Source: JBFLVQ01 sp040758525
GTDB lineage: Bacteria > Acidobacteriota > Blastocatellia > Chloracidobacteriales > JADJPF01
Assembly: GCA_040758525.1 (NCBI GenBank)
Contig: JBFLVQ010000056.1
Span: 1 to 25,674 of the forward strand
Length of the DNA: 25,674 nt
Direction of reading: 5' to 3'
The position numbers were made by a program, and so were the translations under genes. Numbering within the stretch: the stretch's first letter is position 1; every line of letters starts with the position of its first letter. Shown here piece by piece: positions 14,376 through 22,976 of the stretch. The notes beneath the pieces are model-generated. The model worked only from the letters and a program-made list of their open reading frames with translations, had not been told where the DNA came from and did no database searches.

Positions 14376-15455
14376 TTATGAGAGGCGGTATCGCACTTTC
14401 CCTTTAGGTGTCGCTAAGTCTATGTTTTGTAATTTTAAGCTGGCAACCGCAGTAAGGTCAAGACTCGACTTTTCGCCACGTAAAAGCTTGGGGTAGCCGG
14501 CTGCCGCAATCATCGCAGCATTATCAGTGGTGAGAATAGGGCTAGGATAATAGACTGGTACACCAAGTTTCTCGGCAGCGGCTTTGATTGATACCCGTAG
14601 CGCACTATTGCAAGCCACACCACCAGCAAGGATGAGTGTTTTAGGGCGATAGGTTTGTGCCGCTTTTACTAATTGCAAGGTAAGCGTACGCACAATCAAT
14701 TGTTGGAAGTTAGCAGCTAGATTACGAATCGACTCGTCTGGTTGGGCACCTGTTGATAGCGGCTTAATACCCTGTTCTTTCACATAACGTAGCACCGCCG
14801 TCTTGAGACCACTAAAACTGAAATCGTAACGACCATCTTCAATACGTGGAAGTGTAAAGACGAGTTGTACAGCATTAGGATCGCCACTACCTGCTAAGCG
14901 ATCGATCACAGGGCCGCCAGGATAGCCCAGGCCTAGTAGCTTGGCTACCTTATCAAAAGCTTCTCCGGCTGCATCATCACGAGTATGGCCAATAAGCTGA
15001 TATTTTTCTGCTTCAGAAATAAGGTATATGCTGGTATGTCCACCAGAGACAACTAACGCCAGTGCAGGGTAGTTGATTGAGGGATTCTCAAATACTACTG
15101 AATAGATGTGGCCTTCCAGATGATTGACACCTACTAGCGGTTTCTTAAATACATAGGCAAGTGATTTAGCGTAGCAGATACCAACCAACAATGAGCCAAT
15201 CAGACCTGGTCCGTAGGTTACTGCAATGCCATCAATTTCAGACAGTTCTACGCCAGCCTGGACACTAGCTTGAGCAACGACCTCGACAATTTTGAGCAGA
15301 TGTTCACGCGAAGCCAATTCCGGTACAACACCGCCAAAAGGCTTGTGGGTTTCTATTTGTGAAGAGATGATATTGGAACGTATGCGGCAGCCATCCTCAA
15401 TGATTGCTGCCGCGGTTTCGTCACAAGAACTCTCTATCCCTAAAACCAGATGCAT
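14376..15455 (-). CDS. tsaD: tRNA N6-threonylcarbamoyladenosine transferase
   Basis: Transfers the threonylcarbamoyl group from TC-AMP to A37 of ANN-decoding tRNAs, with TsaB and TsaE (not in this window). 359 residues, slightly longer than average. Family marks: GIESSCDETAAAI at 6-18, the metal-binding His112 and His116 in NHLEGH, VVSGGHT near 135, GEAFDKVAKLLGL followed by YPGGP, and LTTDNAAMIAAAG near the C-terminus with the conserved Asp. It is an ASKHA-fold protein of the Kae1/Gcp type. The start ATG 15455 has no clear ribosome site. It sits 35 bp downstream of the cyclophilin gene and 7 bp upstream of the nuclease-like gene. Confidence 0.97.
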   Translation of the reverse strand: MHLVLGIESSCDETAAAIIEDGCRIRSNIISSQIETHKPFGGVVPELASREHLLKIVEVVAQASVQAGVELSEIDGIAVTYGPGLIGSLLVGICYAKSLAYVFKKPLVGVNHLEGHIYSVVFENPSINYPALALVVSGGHTSIYLISEAEKYQLIGHTRDDAAGEAFDKVAKLLGLGYPGGPVIDRLAGSGDPNAVQLVFTLPRIEDGRYDFSFSGLKTAVLRYVKEQGIKPLSTGAQPDESIRNLAANFQQLIVRTLTLQLVKAAQTYRPKTLILAGGVACNSALRVSIKAAAEKLGVPVYYPSPILTTDNAAMIAAAGYPKLLRGEKSSLDLTAVASLKLQNIDLATPKGKVRYRLS

Positions 15456-15490
15456 AACTTTAATAGGCTATTGTTACACACACTGGTTGG

Positions 15491-15928
15491 TTACTCAATC
15501 GTAACACTCAACATCCTGTCCCCGACCGCAATCTTCTTAACGACATCAAGCCCTTCTGTCACTTTACCAAAGACAGCATATTGCATATCGAGAAAAGGGG
15601 TAGGAGCAAGTGTGATATAAAATTGGCAAGAAGCACTGTTGGGATTACTAGCACGCGCCATGGCAACCACACCAGCACTGTCATGTTTGAGTTTAGGAGT
15701 TACCTCCAGTTGAATAGTCTTACCGCTTCCGCCTGTGCCATTACCGTTAGGATCGCCACCTTGAATTACAAAATTTGGCTCGACACGATGGAAAGTAAGA
15801 TTGTTGTAGAAACCACGTTCAGCCAATTCGATAAAATTTGCTGCTGTAATCGGTGCGTCCTCTTCAAAAAGCGTGAACTTGATTGTGCCTTTGTTGGTTG
15901 TAATAACTGCTGTTCTGCCCTGATTCAT
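15491..15928 (-). CDS. Cyclophilin-type peptidyl-prolyl cis-trans isomerase
   Basis: 145 residues with no signal peptide, so cytoplasmic. The cyclophilin core is clear: ANFIELAERGFYNNLTFHRV with the catalytic Arg at about 48, FVIQGGDPNGNGTGGSG, SASCQFYIT, and FLDMQYAVFGKV. The Trp of cyclophilin A is Phe here, as in most bacterial members, which usually goes with weak cyclosporin binding. ATG 15928 is chosen because AGGAGG lies 8 bases upstream; the in-frame TTG at 15931 is too close. It is the second gene of the minus operon, between the HAD phosphatase and tsaD. Confidence 0.94.
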   Translation of the reverse strand: MNQGRTAVITTNKGTIKFTLFEEDAPITAANFIELAERGFYNNLTFHRVEPNFVIQGGDPNGNGTGGSGKTIQLEVTPKLKHDSAGVVAMARASNPNSASCQFYITLAPTPFLDMQYAVFGKVTEGLDVVKKIAVGDRMLSVTIE

Positions 15929-15958
15929 CAATTTTGCCTCCTGGAGATGGTTCTTGGT

Positions 15959-16795
15959 TCATAGTTGAAAAATAAATCGGTCTATTGCCTCAGCTACGCC
16001 GTCTGCATCATTGCTAGCAGTAGTCACAAAGCCATATCCTTTTAGGCTTGCTTCAGCATTCTCCATCACTACTGGCAATCCAGCATAAGAGAGCATTTCA
16101 AGATCATTACGGTTATCACCGATTGCCATTATCTCTTCCCTGACAATATTGAGAGAAGTAGCTAGATACTCTAATCCTGAGCCCTTAGAACAGATTGGAT
16201 TAATCACATCGAGTATCGTCATATCGCCAGCAGGATAGGTGGTAACTGTGAGTTTAGCGCGATCGGTTAATTCTGATTCTAAGCGCTGCATCAGTCGATC
16301 CATCGGTGCACATGGGCCACAGTAGAAGATCTGTATAGGAGCATTCTCTATGTAGCTGTAGAGATCGCTCACTTCACGAGCATATTCACGGTATAGATCC
16401 AAGTAGCGGCGTAGGCGTAAGTTTTCTGGAGAGATCTGATCAAAGACAATAAACCCTTCTCCTACGGGATCGTCACAACAGAGTGTATCAGCTTGATAGT
16501 GCCGCCCAAGCAATACCAGTTCACGCGCCAGCTCGCCGTCGAGAGGATGATAGTTGATAACTTCCAAAGTTTCAGCATTCTTGGTAAGGGCACCATTATG
16601 AGTGATAAGCGGCAGTTGTAAGCCAAGTTCTGCGGCAAAAGGGCGAGCCGCATGAAAACGCCGACCGGTCACCAGCACGACTTGTACACCTGCTTCAACC
16701 ACACGCTGGACACTCTGAATTGTACGAGGAGTCAGTTTGTGCTGGGAGTTAAGCAGTGTACCATCAATATCGAGGGCTAAAAGCTTTATCCTCAT
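15959..16795 (-). CDS. Cof-type HAD-IIB phosphatase
   Basis: 278 residues. It is a haloacid-dehalogenase hydrolase of the Cof/YidA group, which dephosphorylates sugar phosphates, FMN or similar small molecules. Motif I is LALDIDGTLLNS with nucleophile Asp9 and Asp11. Motif II is LVTGR at about 40-44. The C2-type cap lies at about 85-185. Lys in the SKGSGLEYL segment is motif III, and IGDNRNDLEML at about 231-241 is motif IV. The substrate cannot be told from sequence. It is the first gene of the minus operon and is divergent from threonine synthase. Its own ribosome site is weak. Confidence 0.92.
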   Translation of the reverse strand: MRIKLLALDIDGTLLNSQHKLTPRTIQSVQRVVEAGVQVVLVTGRRFHAARPFAAELGLQLPLITHNGALTKNAETLEVINYHPLDGELARELVLLGRHYQADTLCCDDPVGEGFIVFDQISPENLRLRRYLDLYREYAREVSDLYSYIENAPIQIFYCGPCAPMDRLMQRLESELTDRAKLTVTTYPAGDMTILDVINPICSKGSGLEYLATSLNIVREEIMAIGDNRNDLEMLSYAGLPVVMENAEASLKGYGFVTTASNDADGVAEAIDRFIFQL

Positions 16796-16838
16796 AGATC
16801 AAATGTATCATCCTGGCTGCTGAACGGTAAAGGCGAGC

Positions 16839-16867
16839 TTGCTTGCGATCGGCTTCAGCGCTAGAAT
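16839..16867 (+). promoter_or_regulatory. Candidate promoter of threonine synthase operon
   Basis: -35 TTGCTT (16839-16844), exactly 17 bp, -10 TAGAAT (16862-16867, five of six). It is about 31 bp upstream of the ATG at 16898, whose ribosome site TGGAG is at 16886-16890. Confidence 0.5.
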
Positions 16868-16897
16868 CTCGCTTCTTGAATAATATGGAGTAGAAAT

Positions 16898-18061
16898 ATG
16901 AATGTTACACACCTCAGTTGTTTTCAATGTGCAAAAGAGTATGAGCAGGGTCAGATCCACCAACTCTGTCTCTCTTGTGGTAAACCGCTCAAGGTCCATT
17001 ATGATCTTACTCGCGCCGCGACAACATTGACACAGTCAGTGCTGGCTGAACGTGAACCCAGTCTCTGGCGTTATCGCGAAGTACTGCCAGTCGTACATAG
17101 AGAAAATATTGTCTATTTAGGCGAAGGCTTCACACCATTGTTGCATGCCGAAAGGCTGGGCAAAAAGTATCGTATGCCTCACCTATACGTTAAAGATGAG
17201 TCGCTTAATCCAACTGCATCTTTTAAGGCGCGTGGTATGGCCGTAGCAGTATCTATGGCAAAGGAATTAGGCTTGAAAAAGCTTGCTGTGCCAACCGCAG
17301 GCAATGCTGGTGGAGCACTAGCTGCCTATGCAGCCCGCGCTGGCCTAGAAGCCCATATCTTTATGCCAAAAGATGTGCCAGTAATTAATCGTCTAGAAGC
17401 GATCGGTTGTGGTGCACATGTTACCCTGATCGATGGCCTGATCACTGACTGTGCACGTGCACTGCTCGAACGTAAGGATCAGGAAGGCTGGTTTGATGTC
17501 TCAACTTTAAAAGAGCCTTATCGTGTTGAAGGCAAGAAGACAATGGGTTATGAATTAGCCGAACAGTTCAATTGGGAGTTACCAGAAGTAGTTATCTATC
17601 CAACCGGCGGTGGTACAGGGCTGATAGGTATGTGGAAGGCTTTTGATGAGATGGAACAGTTGGGTTGGATTAGCAGTAAACGACCTCGTATGATCTCTGT
17701 ACAGGCAGAAGGCTGTGCCCCTATTGTGCGAGCTTTTGATACTAATGCTAATACCGCTGCCGAATTCGAAAATGCCCGTACCATTGCGGCTGGATTACGT
17801 GTCCCTCGTGCCATTGGCGATTTTATTATGCTTGATATTCTGCGCCGTAGCCGTGGTAGTGCGATTGCCGTTTCTGATGAAGCATTATTATCAGGAATGC
17901 GTCAGCTTGGTGAACTAGAAGGTATCTTTGCCGCTCCTGAGGGTGGTGCTACACTGGCTGCACTGGATAAGCTGCTTGCCGCCAATCTGGTTGAGCGTGG
18001 CGAGCGAGTAGTACTTTTCAATACAGGTAGTGGAGTTAAGTATGTGGAGGCGCTCCAATAA
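16898..18061 (+). CDS. thrC: Threonine synthase (with N-terminal zinc ribbon)
   Basis: A PLP enzyme that converts O-phosphohomoserine to threonine. 387 residues. The N-terminus has a zinc-ribbon pattern with Cys8, Cys11, Cys24 and Cys27, seen in one branch of bacterial and archaeal threonine synthases. The PLP lysine is Lys110 in NPTASFKARG. The substrate loop PTAGNAGGALAAYAARAG follows at about 127-144, and the phosphate-binding GGGTGLIG lies near 236. The length fits the short (class II-like) branch rather than the long plant/yeast form. A paralogue acting on another hydroxy amino acid cannot be excluded, but thrC is the natural call. The next gene begins 2 bp after its stop. Confidence 0.92.
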   Translation: MNVTHLSCFQCAKEYEQGQIHQLCLSCGKPLKVHYDLTRAATTLTQSVLAEREPSLWRYREVLPVVHRENIVYLGEGFTPLLHAERLGKKYRMPHLYVKDESLNPTASFKARGMAVAVSMAKELGLKKLAVPTAGNAGGALAAYAARAGLEAHIFMPKDVPVINRLEAIGCGAHVTLIDGLITDCARALLERKDQEGWFDVSTLKEPYRVEGKKTMGYELAEQFNWELPEVVIYPTGGGTGLIGMWKAFDEMEQLGWISSKRPRMISVQAEGCAPIVRAFDTNANTAAEFENARTIAAGLRVPRAIGDFIMLDILRRSRGSAIAVSDEALLSGMRQLGELEGIFAAPEGGATLAALDKLLAANLVERGERVVLFNTGSGVKYVEALQ

Positions 18062-18063
18062 TC

Positions 18064-19743
18064 GTGATACAGGAGCAGATGGCTAGACCAGTACAGGAAC
18101 GCGAGCGTTTATATGAGCGCTATTTCCCGCTGGTAATTCTTATCTTTGCCCTGCCACTCTTCTATTACAAGCTAGGTGCGCTGGCATTAGTAGGTCCAGA
18201 TGAGCCACGCTATGCGCAAGTCGCACGTGAAATGTATGAGCGTGGCGATTGGATCACTCCCACCTTACTTGGTGATACCTGGTTTGAAAAACCGGCATTA
18301 CTCTATTGGATGATGATAGTCTGTTATCATCTGCTAGGAGTCAATGAATGGGCAGCACGCCTGCCTAATGCGCTGCTTGCCACGCTCAATCTGTTTATCA
18401 TCTACGGGCTTGCTAAGCGTGTAGGAGGCAGCCGTTATGGTCTTATTAGTGCGCTTGTGTTAGCTACATCAGGGCTCTATTTCGGCTTTGCCCGCGCGGC
18501 CTCCTTCGATATGACGCTCACCTTTACTTTCACTGCTGCATTCCTCTATCTGCATTTAGCCGATACAGCCAACGATGTATCAGCAAGACGAAAATATCTA
18601 CTCGGCTTTTATTTTGCAGTAGGTGTTTCACTGCTTGCTAAGGGATTGATTGGAATAATGCTGATTGGTGCCTGTAGCGCACTTTATCTTATATTGAGTG
18701 TAGGATGGCGCAGACTATTTCAATTTCATCCCTTCACTGGTCTACTAGTCTGTTTATTGATTGCAGGTCTATGGTACTTACCAGTGATTGCTCGCCATGG
18801 TTGGCTCTTTATCGATGAATTCTTCATTCAGCACCATTTCCAGCGTTATACCAGTAATAAATATCATCATCCTGGTCCAGTCTACTATTTTCTCGGTATA
18901 ATTCTGGTTGGTGTGACGCCTTGGAGCTTGTTGATACTTAATTCTGCTGTGCGCGGTATAAAAAAACTCTTTAATGGTCGTCAACTACTTGATTGTTGGC
19001 ATTCAGCAATAGCTAAAGATCGATTACTAGGATTGGCGGCAATCTGGATTCTCGTGCCACTAATCTTTTTCTCTTTTTCTGGTTCAAAGCTGCCTGGCTA
19101 TATTCTGCCAATATTTCCTGCTTTAGCACTCTTTATTGCTCTAGAGATCGAAACATTACTGGATCGAGCAGGCCAACGCGGACTATTAGTAGCAACTGCA
19201 GTAGTGTTTCTAATTATTGCGATAGCGCTAGCCTATTTCGCGCATAAGAAATTTCAAGCAGGCATTGGCACACAGCTTCTTTTAGCTGCAGTGCCATTTT
19301 TAACAGCCGTTGGAGTGCTGTTTTACTGGCGTCGTAATATTCTGATCTCGTTTATAGTATTGATGGCAATGAGTCCATTAATGGCATTGACAATTACAAC
19401 ACTACTCTTTCCCAGTATTGAGAATGAAGCATCGCTTGCACCATTGGCACGCCTAGCTGCCACACAGTTGCACGTCAATGAGAAGGTGATCTTCTTCAAT
19501 TATTTGCAGTACAGTCCACTCTTTTATACAAATGGCAGAGTAGTAAGGGGCAGCGATGGCGAGGCAGTATTGGTCTACAATGTTGATGAGCTTGCTGGTT
19601 ACTTAGAGAAACAGGAGAGCCTGCTCTGTATCTTGAAGCAACGGCAGTTGAATTTGATTACCAATGATCCTCGCTGGCAAAGTGTTATTCTAGGTAGACA
19701 AAGAGATCTTATTTTGTTGCGGATTTCCCCGCATCAGCACTAG
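18064..19743 (+). CDS. ArnT/GT39-83-like integral membrane glycosyltransferase
   Basis: 559 residues with about 11-12 hydrophobic helices. It has the GT-C signature of dolichyl/undecaprenyl-phosphate sugar transferases: GPDEPRYAQVAREM with Asp46-Glu47 in the first periplasmic loop, and FEKPALLYW near 75-83. Enzymes of this kind move a sugar or aminoarabinose from a polyprenyl-phosphate carrier onto lipid A, protein or glycan outside the membrane. The acceptor here is unknown. GTG 18064 gives the longest form. GGAGG lies 14 bases upstream, rather far, and ATG 18079 is an alternative. The 3' end overlaps the convergent alpha/beta hydrolase gene by 35 bp. Confidence 0.88.
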   Translation: MIQEQMARPVQERERLYERYFPLVILIFALPLFYYKLGALALVGPDEPRYAQVAREMYERGDWITPTLLGDTWFEKPALLYWMMIVCYHLLGVNEWAARLPNALLATLNLFIIYGLAKRVGGSRYGLISALVLATSGLYFGFARAASFDMTLTFTFTAAFLYLHLADTANDVSARRKYLLGFYFAVGVSLLAKGLIGIMLIGACSALYLILSVGWRRLFQFHPFTGLLVCLLIAGLWYLPVIARHGWLFIDEFFIQHHFQRYTSNKYHHPGPVYYFLGIILVGVTPWSLLILNSAVRGIKKLFNGRQLLDCWHSAIAKDRLLGLAAIWILVPLIFFSFSGSKLPGYILPIFPALALFIALEIETLLDRAGQRGLLVATAVVFLIIAIALAYFAHKKFQAGIGTQLLLAAVPFLTAVGVLFYWRRNILISFIVLMAMSPLMALTITTLLFPSIENEASLAPLARLAATQLHVNEKVIFFNYLQYSPLFYTNGRVVRGSDGEAVLVYNVDELAGYLEKQESLLCILKQRQLNLITNDPRWQSVILGRQRDLILLRISPHQH

Positions 19744-20764
19744 CAGTTTTAGTTGTTTCCGCTGACTTCTGATCGCTTGCCGCCGCGCCTAATGCCGGTG
19801 TTTGCGTGACCATTGGTGGCAACACATCGGGACGGCGGAAGAAGTCTACTACTACTGGATCATAGACATCCTGGTCATTTTTGTAGAGGATATTGATACG
19901 GGATTTAGGCACTTCCACAGTCTCTTTGAATGGTAATGCTTGGTTATAAACATCACTAGTGCTCTGCAGCAGGTCGCCCGCATCTTTACCAAGTATATAG
20001 AGCTGTTTTACATCTGTGTAGCTACGCACTGCAGTTAGTGCAGAGGTTGAGCCATATTTGCCAGAGACAAAAGACTTCATTCCTAAATCCGTGAGGAAAT
20101 CGGTAAGTTGATTACTGAGCCCGGAGAGCTGTTTGATGCGAATCTGAACAAAGCGGCGCACATCTGGGTAGACAGCATCAACAACTACGGCTTTAACAGT
20201 AGGTTCTTTGCTAGCCGCTACCAATGAAGCATAACCACCAATAGAAACACCATAAAGACCTATACGATCCTTATCTATTAGGGGATTACCATCCGGATCC
20301 TTGAGAGTCTTTACATGCTCTATAGCCGAGAGAATATCATCAGTTTCATATTCTCCTAGCGAAGTAAGCTCCACTTTACTCTGTCCATGTCCACGTATAT
20401 CGTAGAGGAGCACATGATAACCGGCTCTTTGTAAGCCAACACCAAGGCTAAGCAGATCTGCCAGATTATGCTCATAGCCATGGCTAAGCACAATAAGCGG
20501 GGCACCAGTGGCTGCACGCAACAGCCATCCTGAGCCTTGACCGCCATTTTTTAGTGGCCAAGACTCTTCTGATTGGGCGATGAAAATGCCGAGTAGCTCA
20601 TAATCCTTAAGCGTAGCAGCATAATTCTTATTGCCAGTTGGGTGTGTAATATAATGGATCGCATAGGCAGTCATTGCTGCGGAGACCACAAGAAAAATAG
20701 CGATGGTCGGCAACACGAATTTAGCAACTGTGGCGAGCGTTCTTTTTTGCTGTCTGGTCAGCAT
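19709..20764 (-). CDS. Membrane-anchored alpha/beta hydrolase
   Basis: 351 residues. Residues about 15-37 form one hydrophobic helix after a basic start (MLTRQQKRT), so the domain probably sits outside the membrane on an N-terminal anchor. Core marks: SHGYEHNLADLL (oxyanion region, residues 94-105), DIRGHGQSK at 122-130, and the nucleophile elbow GVSIGG with Ser174. A late Asp is in the KNDQDVYDP segment, as expected for the acid; a clear final His was not identified in the C-terminal part, so the triad is unproven. The last 35 residues are low-complexity Ala/Thr/Lys. GGAGAT precedes the ATG. Substrate unknown; esterase- or dienelactone-hydrolase-like. Confidence 0.82.
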   Translation of the reverse strand: MLTRQQKRTLATVAKFVLPTIAIFLVVSAAMTAYAIHYITHPTGNKNYAATLKDYELLGIFIAQSEESWPLKNGGQGSGWLLRAATGAPLIVLSHGYEHNLADLLSLGVGLQRAGYHVLLYDIRGHGQSKVELTSLGEYETDDILSAIEHVKTLKDPDGNPLIDKDRIGLYGVSIGGYASLVAASKEPTVKAVVVDAVYPDVRRFVQIRIKQLSGLSNQLTDFLTDLGMKSFVSGKYGSTSALTAVRSYTDVKQLYILGKDAGDLLQSTSDVYNQALPFKETVEVPKSRINILYKNDQDVYDPVVVDFFRRPDVLPPMVTQTPALGAAASDQKSAETTKTASADAGKSATK

Positions 20765-20878
20765 TTTTCATCTCCAAAGAGGAAGATAAAGCAGTAATAG
20801 GAAATTCTGTGTCTTTGGGCTGATATTACACGTAAACTGGACCCAAATGCAATTGCTAACGCTACTATGGTAGGTTTT

Positions 20879-21493
20879 TTAATCTTTTTCCCCACTGGGT
20901 TGCTCTTCTGCTAGGTAACAGACTGCACGAGCAAAATCCTTTGGAGTGTTTAAGTTCTCGAAAAAAAGTCTCGCTCCTTGCATCTCGGCAAACTCTGGAA
21001 AAGCTACGATCCGTGTCTGCACTTCGGTAAAGAGGGAACGTAGTTGATATTTGCCCTCATTAAGTAGGCGCTCAATAGTGGCTTGGCAGGAACAATGGTA
21101 GAGTGCACAGAGCGGCTGTAGGCGTCCGTCCGGCCCTTCTGGGACACAGACCTGATAGTCTTGTCCCTGTATTGCTAGCCATTGTAGGAAAGATGTACGC
21201 ACAAACGGTAGATCGCAGGCGAGTATAAGCGTGTAATCATGACGCGAATGATGTAACGCGCTCTCAATACCGGCTAATGGCCCACATTCTGGCCAGCGGT
21301 CAGGGTAAGATTCTACTGCTAAGTGACCATAGATATCTGGTGTATTAGTGATAATGCCTAGCTGGCAGACAGCCGGCGCAAGTATCGCAAGCATACGAGC
21401 TAACAGCGTACTACCAGCAAGCTGAAGCAATGCCTTATTTTGCCCCATACGCTGGCTTTTACCGCCTACTTGTATAAATCCGGAGAGAGACAT
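20879..21493 (-). CDS. mobA: Molybdenum cofactor guanylyltransferase
   Basis: 204 residues. Adds GMP to molybdopterin to give the MGD form of the cofactor. The nucleotidyltransferase signature VGGKSQRMGQNKALL is at 8-22, with the usual first Ala/Gly replaced by Val. LACDLPF at about 89-95 carries the metal-binding Asp, and CGPLAGIESAL at about 69-79 is the family guanine-site segment. Length and motifs fit MobA. CofC or GlmU-like enzymes are less likely given the RMG.dK pattern. No other molybdenum gene is near. It is divergent from pyrE and lies 114 bp upstream of the hydrolase gene. Confidence 0.88.
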   Translation of the reverse strand: MSLSGFIQVGGKSQRMGQNKALLQLAGSTLLARMLAILAPAVCQLGIITNTPDIYGHLAVESYPDRWPECGPLAGIESALHHSRHDYTLILACDLPFVRTSFLQWLAIQGQDYQVCVPEGPDGRLQPLCALYHCSCQATIERLLNEGKYQLRSLFTEVQTRIVAFPEFAEMQGARLFFENLNTPKDFARAVCYLAEEQPSGEKD

Positions 21494-21494
21494 C

Positions 21495-21523
21495 TTGACT
21501 GAAATGAAAAAAAAGGCTATGCA
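21495..21523 (+). promoter_or_regulatory. Weak candidate promoter of pyrE-truA
   Basis: TTGACT (21495-21500), 17 bp, TATGCA (21518-21523). The -35 is good and the -10 is poor. The ribosome site AGGAGG is at 21559-21564, 8 bases before GTG 21573. Confidence 0.3.
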
Positions 21524-21572
21524 TTTGCTTTTTTAATGTAATTCTATTCTAACACACCAGGAGGCGCTGATC

Positions 21573-22151
21573 GTGGATGAGCAGGCAGTACTAGATCTTT
21601 TTCTGCGTCGTGAGGCGTTATTAACAGGCCATTTCGTTTTAAGTTCGGGATTGCACAGCTCCAAATATCTACAGTGTGCATTGGTGTTACAGTTTCCTGA
21701 TGATGCTACCCAACTAGGTGCCGCGCTTGCCGATCACTTTCGCAACGAACCTGTGGGTCTAGTGGTTGCCCCTGCATTGGGCGGGATCATTGTTGCACAT
21801 GAGGTCGCACGCGCATTAGGCGTACGAGCGCTCTTTACCGAGCGTGAAACTGGTCAGATGCGACTGCGACGGGGATTTCAACTTCAATCTGGAGAACGTG
21901 CGCTAGTAGTTGAAGACGTAGTTACCACAGGCGGCTCAACACGCGAGGTAATAGAGGTTGTTGAACAATCGGGTGGTCAAGTGGTTGGGGTAGGTTCTAT
22001 TATCGACCGTTCTGGAGGTGGATTAACATTCTCTTGTAAGCGAGCTGCGCTGGCAGCGCTTTCGGTGCCAACCTATGATCCACAATCTTGTCCGCTCTGC
22101 CAGCAAGGTATAGCCGTGATCAAGCCAGGCAGCCGCATTACCAATAGGTGA
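21573..22151 (+). CDS. pyrE: Orotate phosphoribosyltransferase
   Basis: Joins orotate and PRPP to form orotidine 5'-phosphate in pyrimidine synthesis. 192 residues. The PRPP motif VVEDVVTTGGST is at 112-123. N-terminal FVLSSGLHSSKYLQC (21-35) binds orotate, and APALGGIIVAHEVAR (66-80) is the second family block. The C-terminus has Cys173 and Cys176 in CPLCQQG followed by KPGSR, as in the PyrE branch that ends CPLC..G. GTG 21573 has AGGAGG 8 bases upstream. truA starts 4 bp after the stop, and the last pyrE codons (AGGTGA) serve as its ribosome site. Confidence 0.95.
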   Translation: MDEQAVLDLFLRREALLTGHFVLSSGLHSSKYLQCALVLQFPDDATQLGAALADHFRNEPVGLVVAPALGGIIVAHEVARALGVRALFTERETGQMRLRRGFQLQSGERALVVEDVVTTGGSTREVIEVVEQSGGQVVGVGSIIDRSGGGLTFSCKRAALAALSVPTYDPQSCPLCQQGIAVIKPGSRITNR

Positions 22152-22155
22152 TTAG

Positions 22156-22887
22156 GTGCGTAACATTAAGCTTACCCTGCAGTATGATGGCACGAACTAT
22201 TGTGGCTGGCAGATTCAACCCAACGGCACAACGATTCAGGGGTTGATTTCGCAGTTTCTTGCCCGTTTGGAAGGCCAGGCTATTACTCTGCATGGCGCAG
22301 GACGTACAGATGCTGGTGTCCATGCACATGGACAAGTAGCTAATTTTGTTACACAAAGGGCGATCAGTTGTATTCAATTACGACGTGCAATAAATGCCAA
22401 TCTACCACCAGATATACGTGTAGTAGATGTTGAAGAGGTAGACGCCGCCTTTCATGCACGCTACTCGGCAAGGTGCAAGACCTATCAGTATCAGATCGCC
22501 TTGAGCGAAATAGTAAGTCCATTCGAATATCGTTACCTTTATCATTATCCGTATGCTCTTGCTATTGAGCCTATGCAGATAGCAACACAAGCATTATTAG
22601 GTACACATGACTTCGCCGCTTTTGCCACGGCTACAGAAGTAGTGACCACGACACGCACAATCAAGACTGTGGAGCTGACACAGCAAGGCGATCGCTTCAG
22701 ACTCAATATTACTGGGGATGGATTTTTGCGCTATATGGTACGCACAATTGTGGGTACATTGATCGAGATTGGACGTGGCCGACGCAACAGTGGGGAGATA
22801 AAAGAGATCTTACAATCGCGCGACCGTACACGTGCTGGCCCTACTGCGCCAGCTTGTGGGCTGACACTACTTAATGTTGAGTATTGA
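22156..22887 (+). CDS. truA: tRNA pseudouridine(38-40) synthase
   Basis: Makes pseudouridine at positions 38-40 of the tRNA anticodon arm. 243 residues, the normal length. It starts with LTLQYDGTNYCGWQ, and the catalytic Asp52 is in GAGRTDAGVHAHGQ. Further marks are HDFAAFATA near 152-160 and GFLRYMVRTIVGTLIEIG near 195-212. GTG 22156 is preceded by AGGTGA overlapping the pyrE stop, so translation of the two is coupled. The pairing with pyrE has no obvious metabolic reason and probably reflects operon packing. Confidence 0.96.
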   Translation: MRNIKLTLQYDGTNYCGWQIQPNGTTIQGLISQFLARLEGQAITLHGAGRTDAGVHAHGQVANFVTQRAISCIQLRRAINANLPPDIRVVDVEEVDAAFHARYSARCKTYQYQIALSEIVSPFEYRYLYHYPYALAIEPMQIATQALLGTHDFAAFATATEVVTTTRTIKTVELTQQGDRFRLNITGDGFLRYMVRTIVGTLIEIGRGRRNSGEIKEILQSRDRTRAGPTAPACGLTLLNVEY

Positions 22888-22936
22888 GCTGTTAATAACA
22901 ATGGGGTAGTTGCTATCGCCCTTGGCTACAACGATT

Positions 22937-22945
22937 TGCTATAAT
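22937..22945 (+). promoter_or_regulatory. Extended -10 promoter of uppS-cdsA
   Basis: TGCTATAAT: a consensus TATAAT (22940-22945) with the TGn extension, 31 bp upstream of ATG 22977. A -35 element is not obvious, as is common for extended -10 promoters. Confidence 0.6.
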
Positions 22946-22976
22946 CGGGCGGCCAATTTGGAAAGGAATGGGACTG

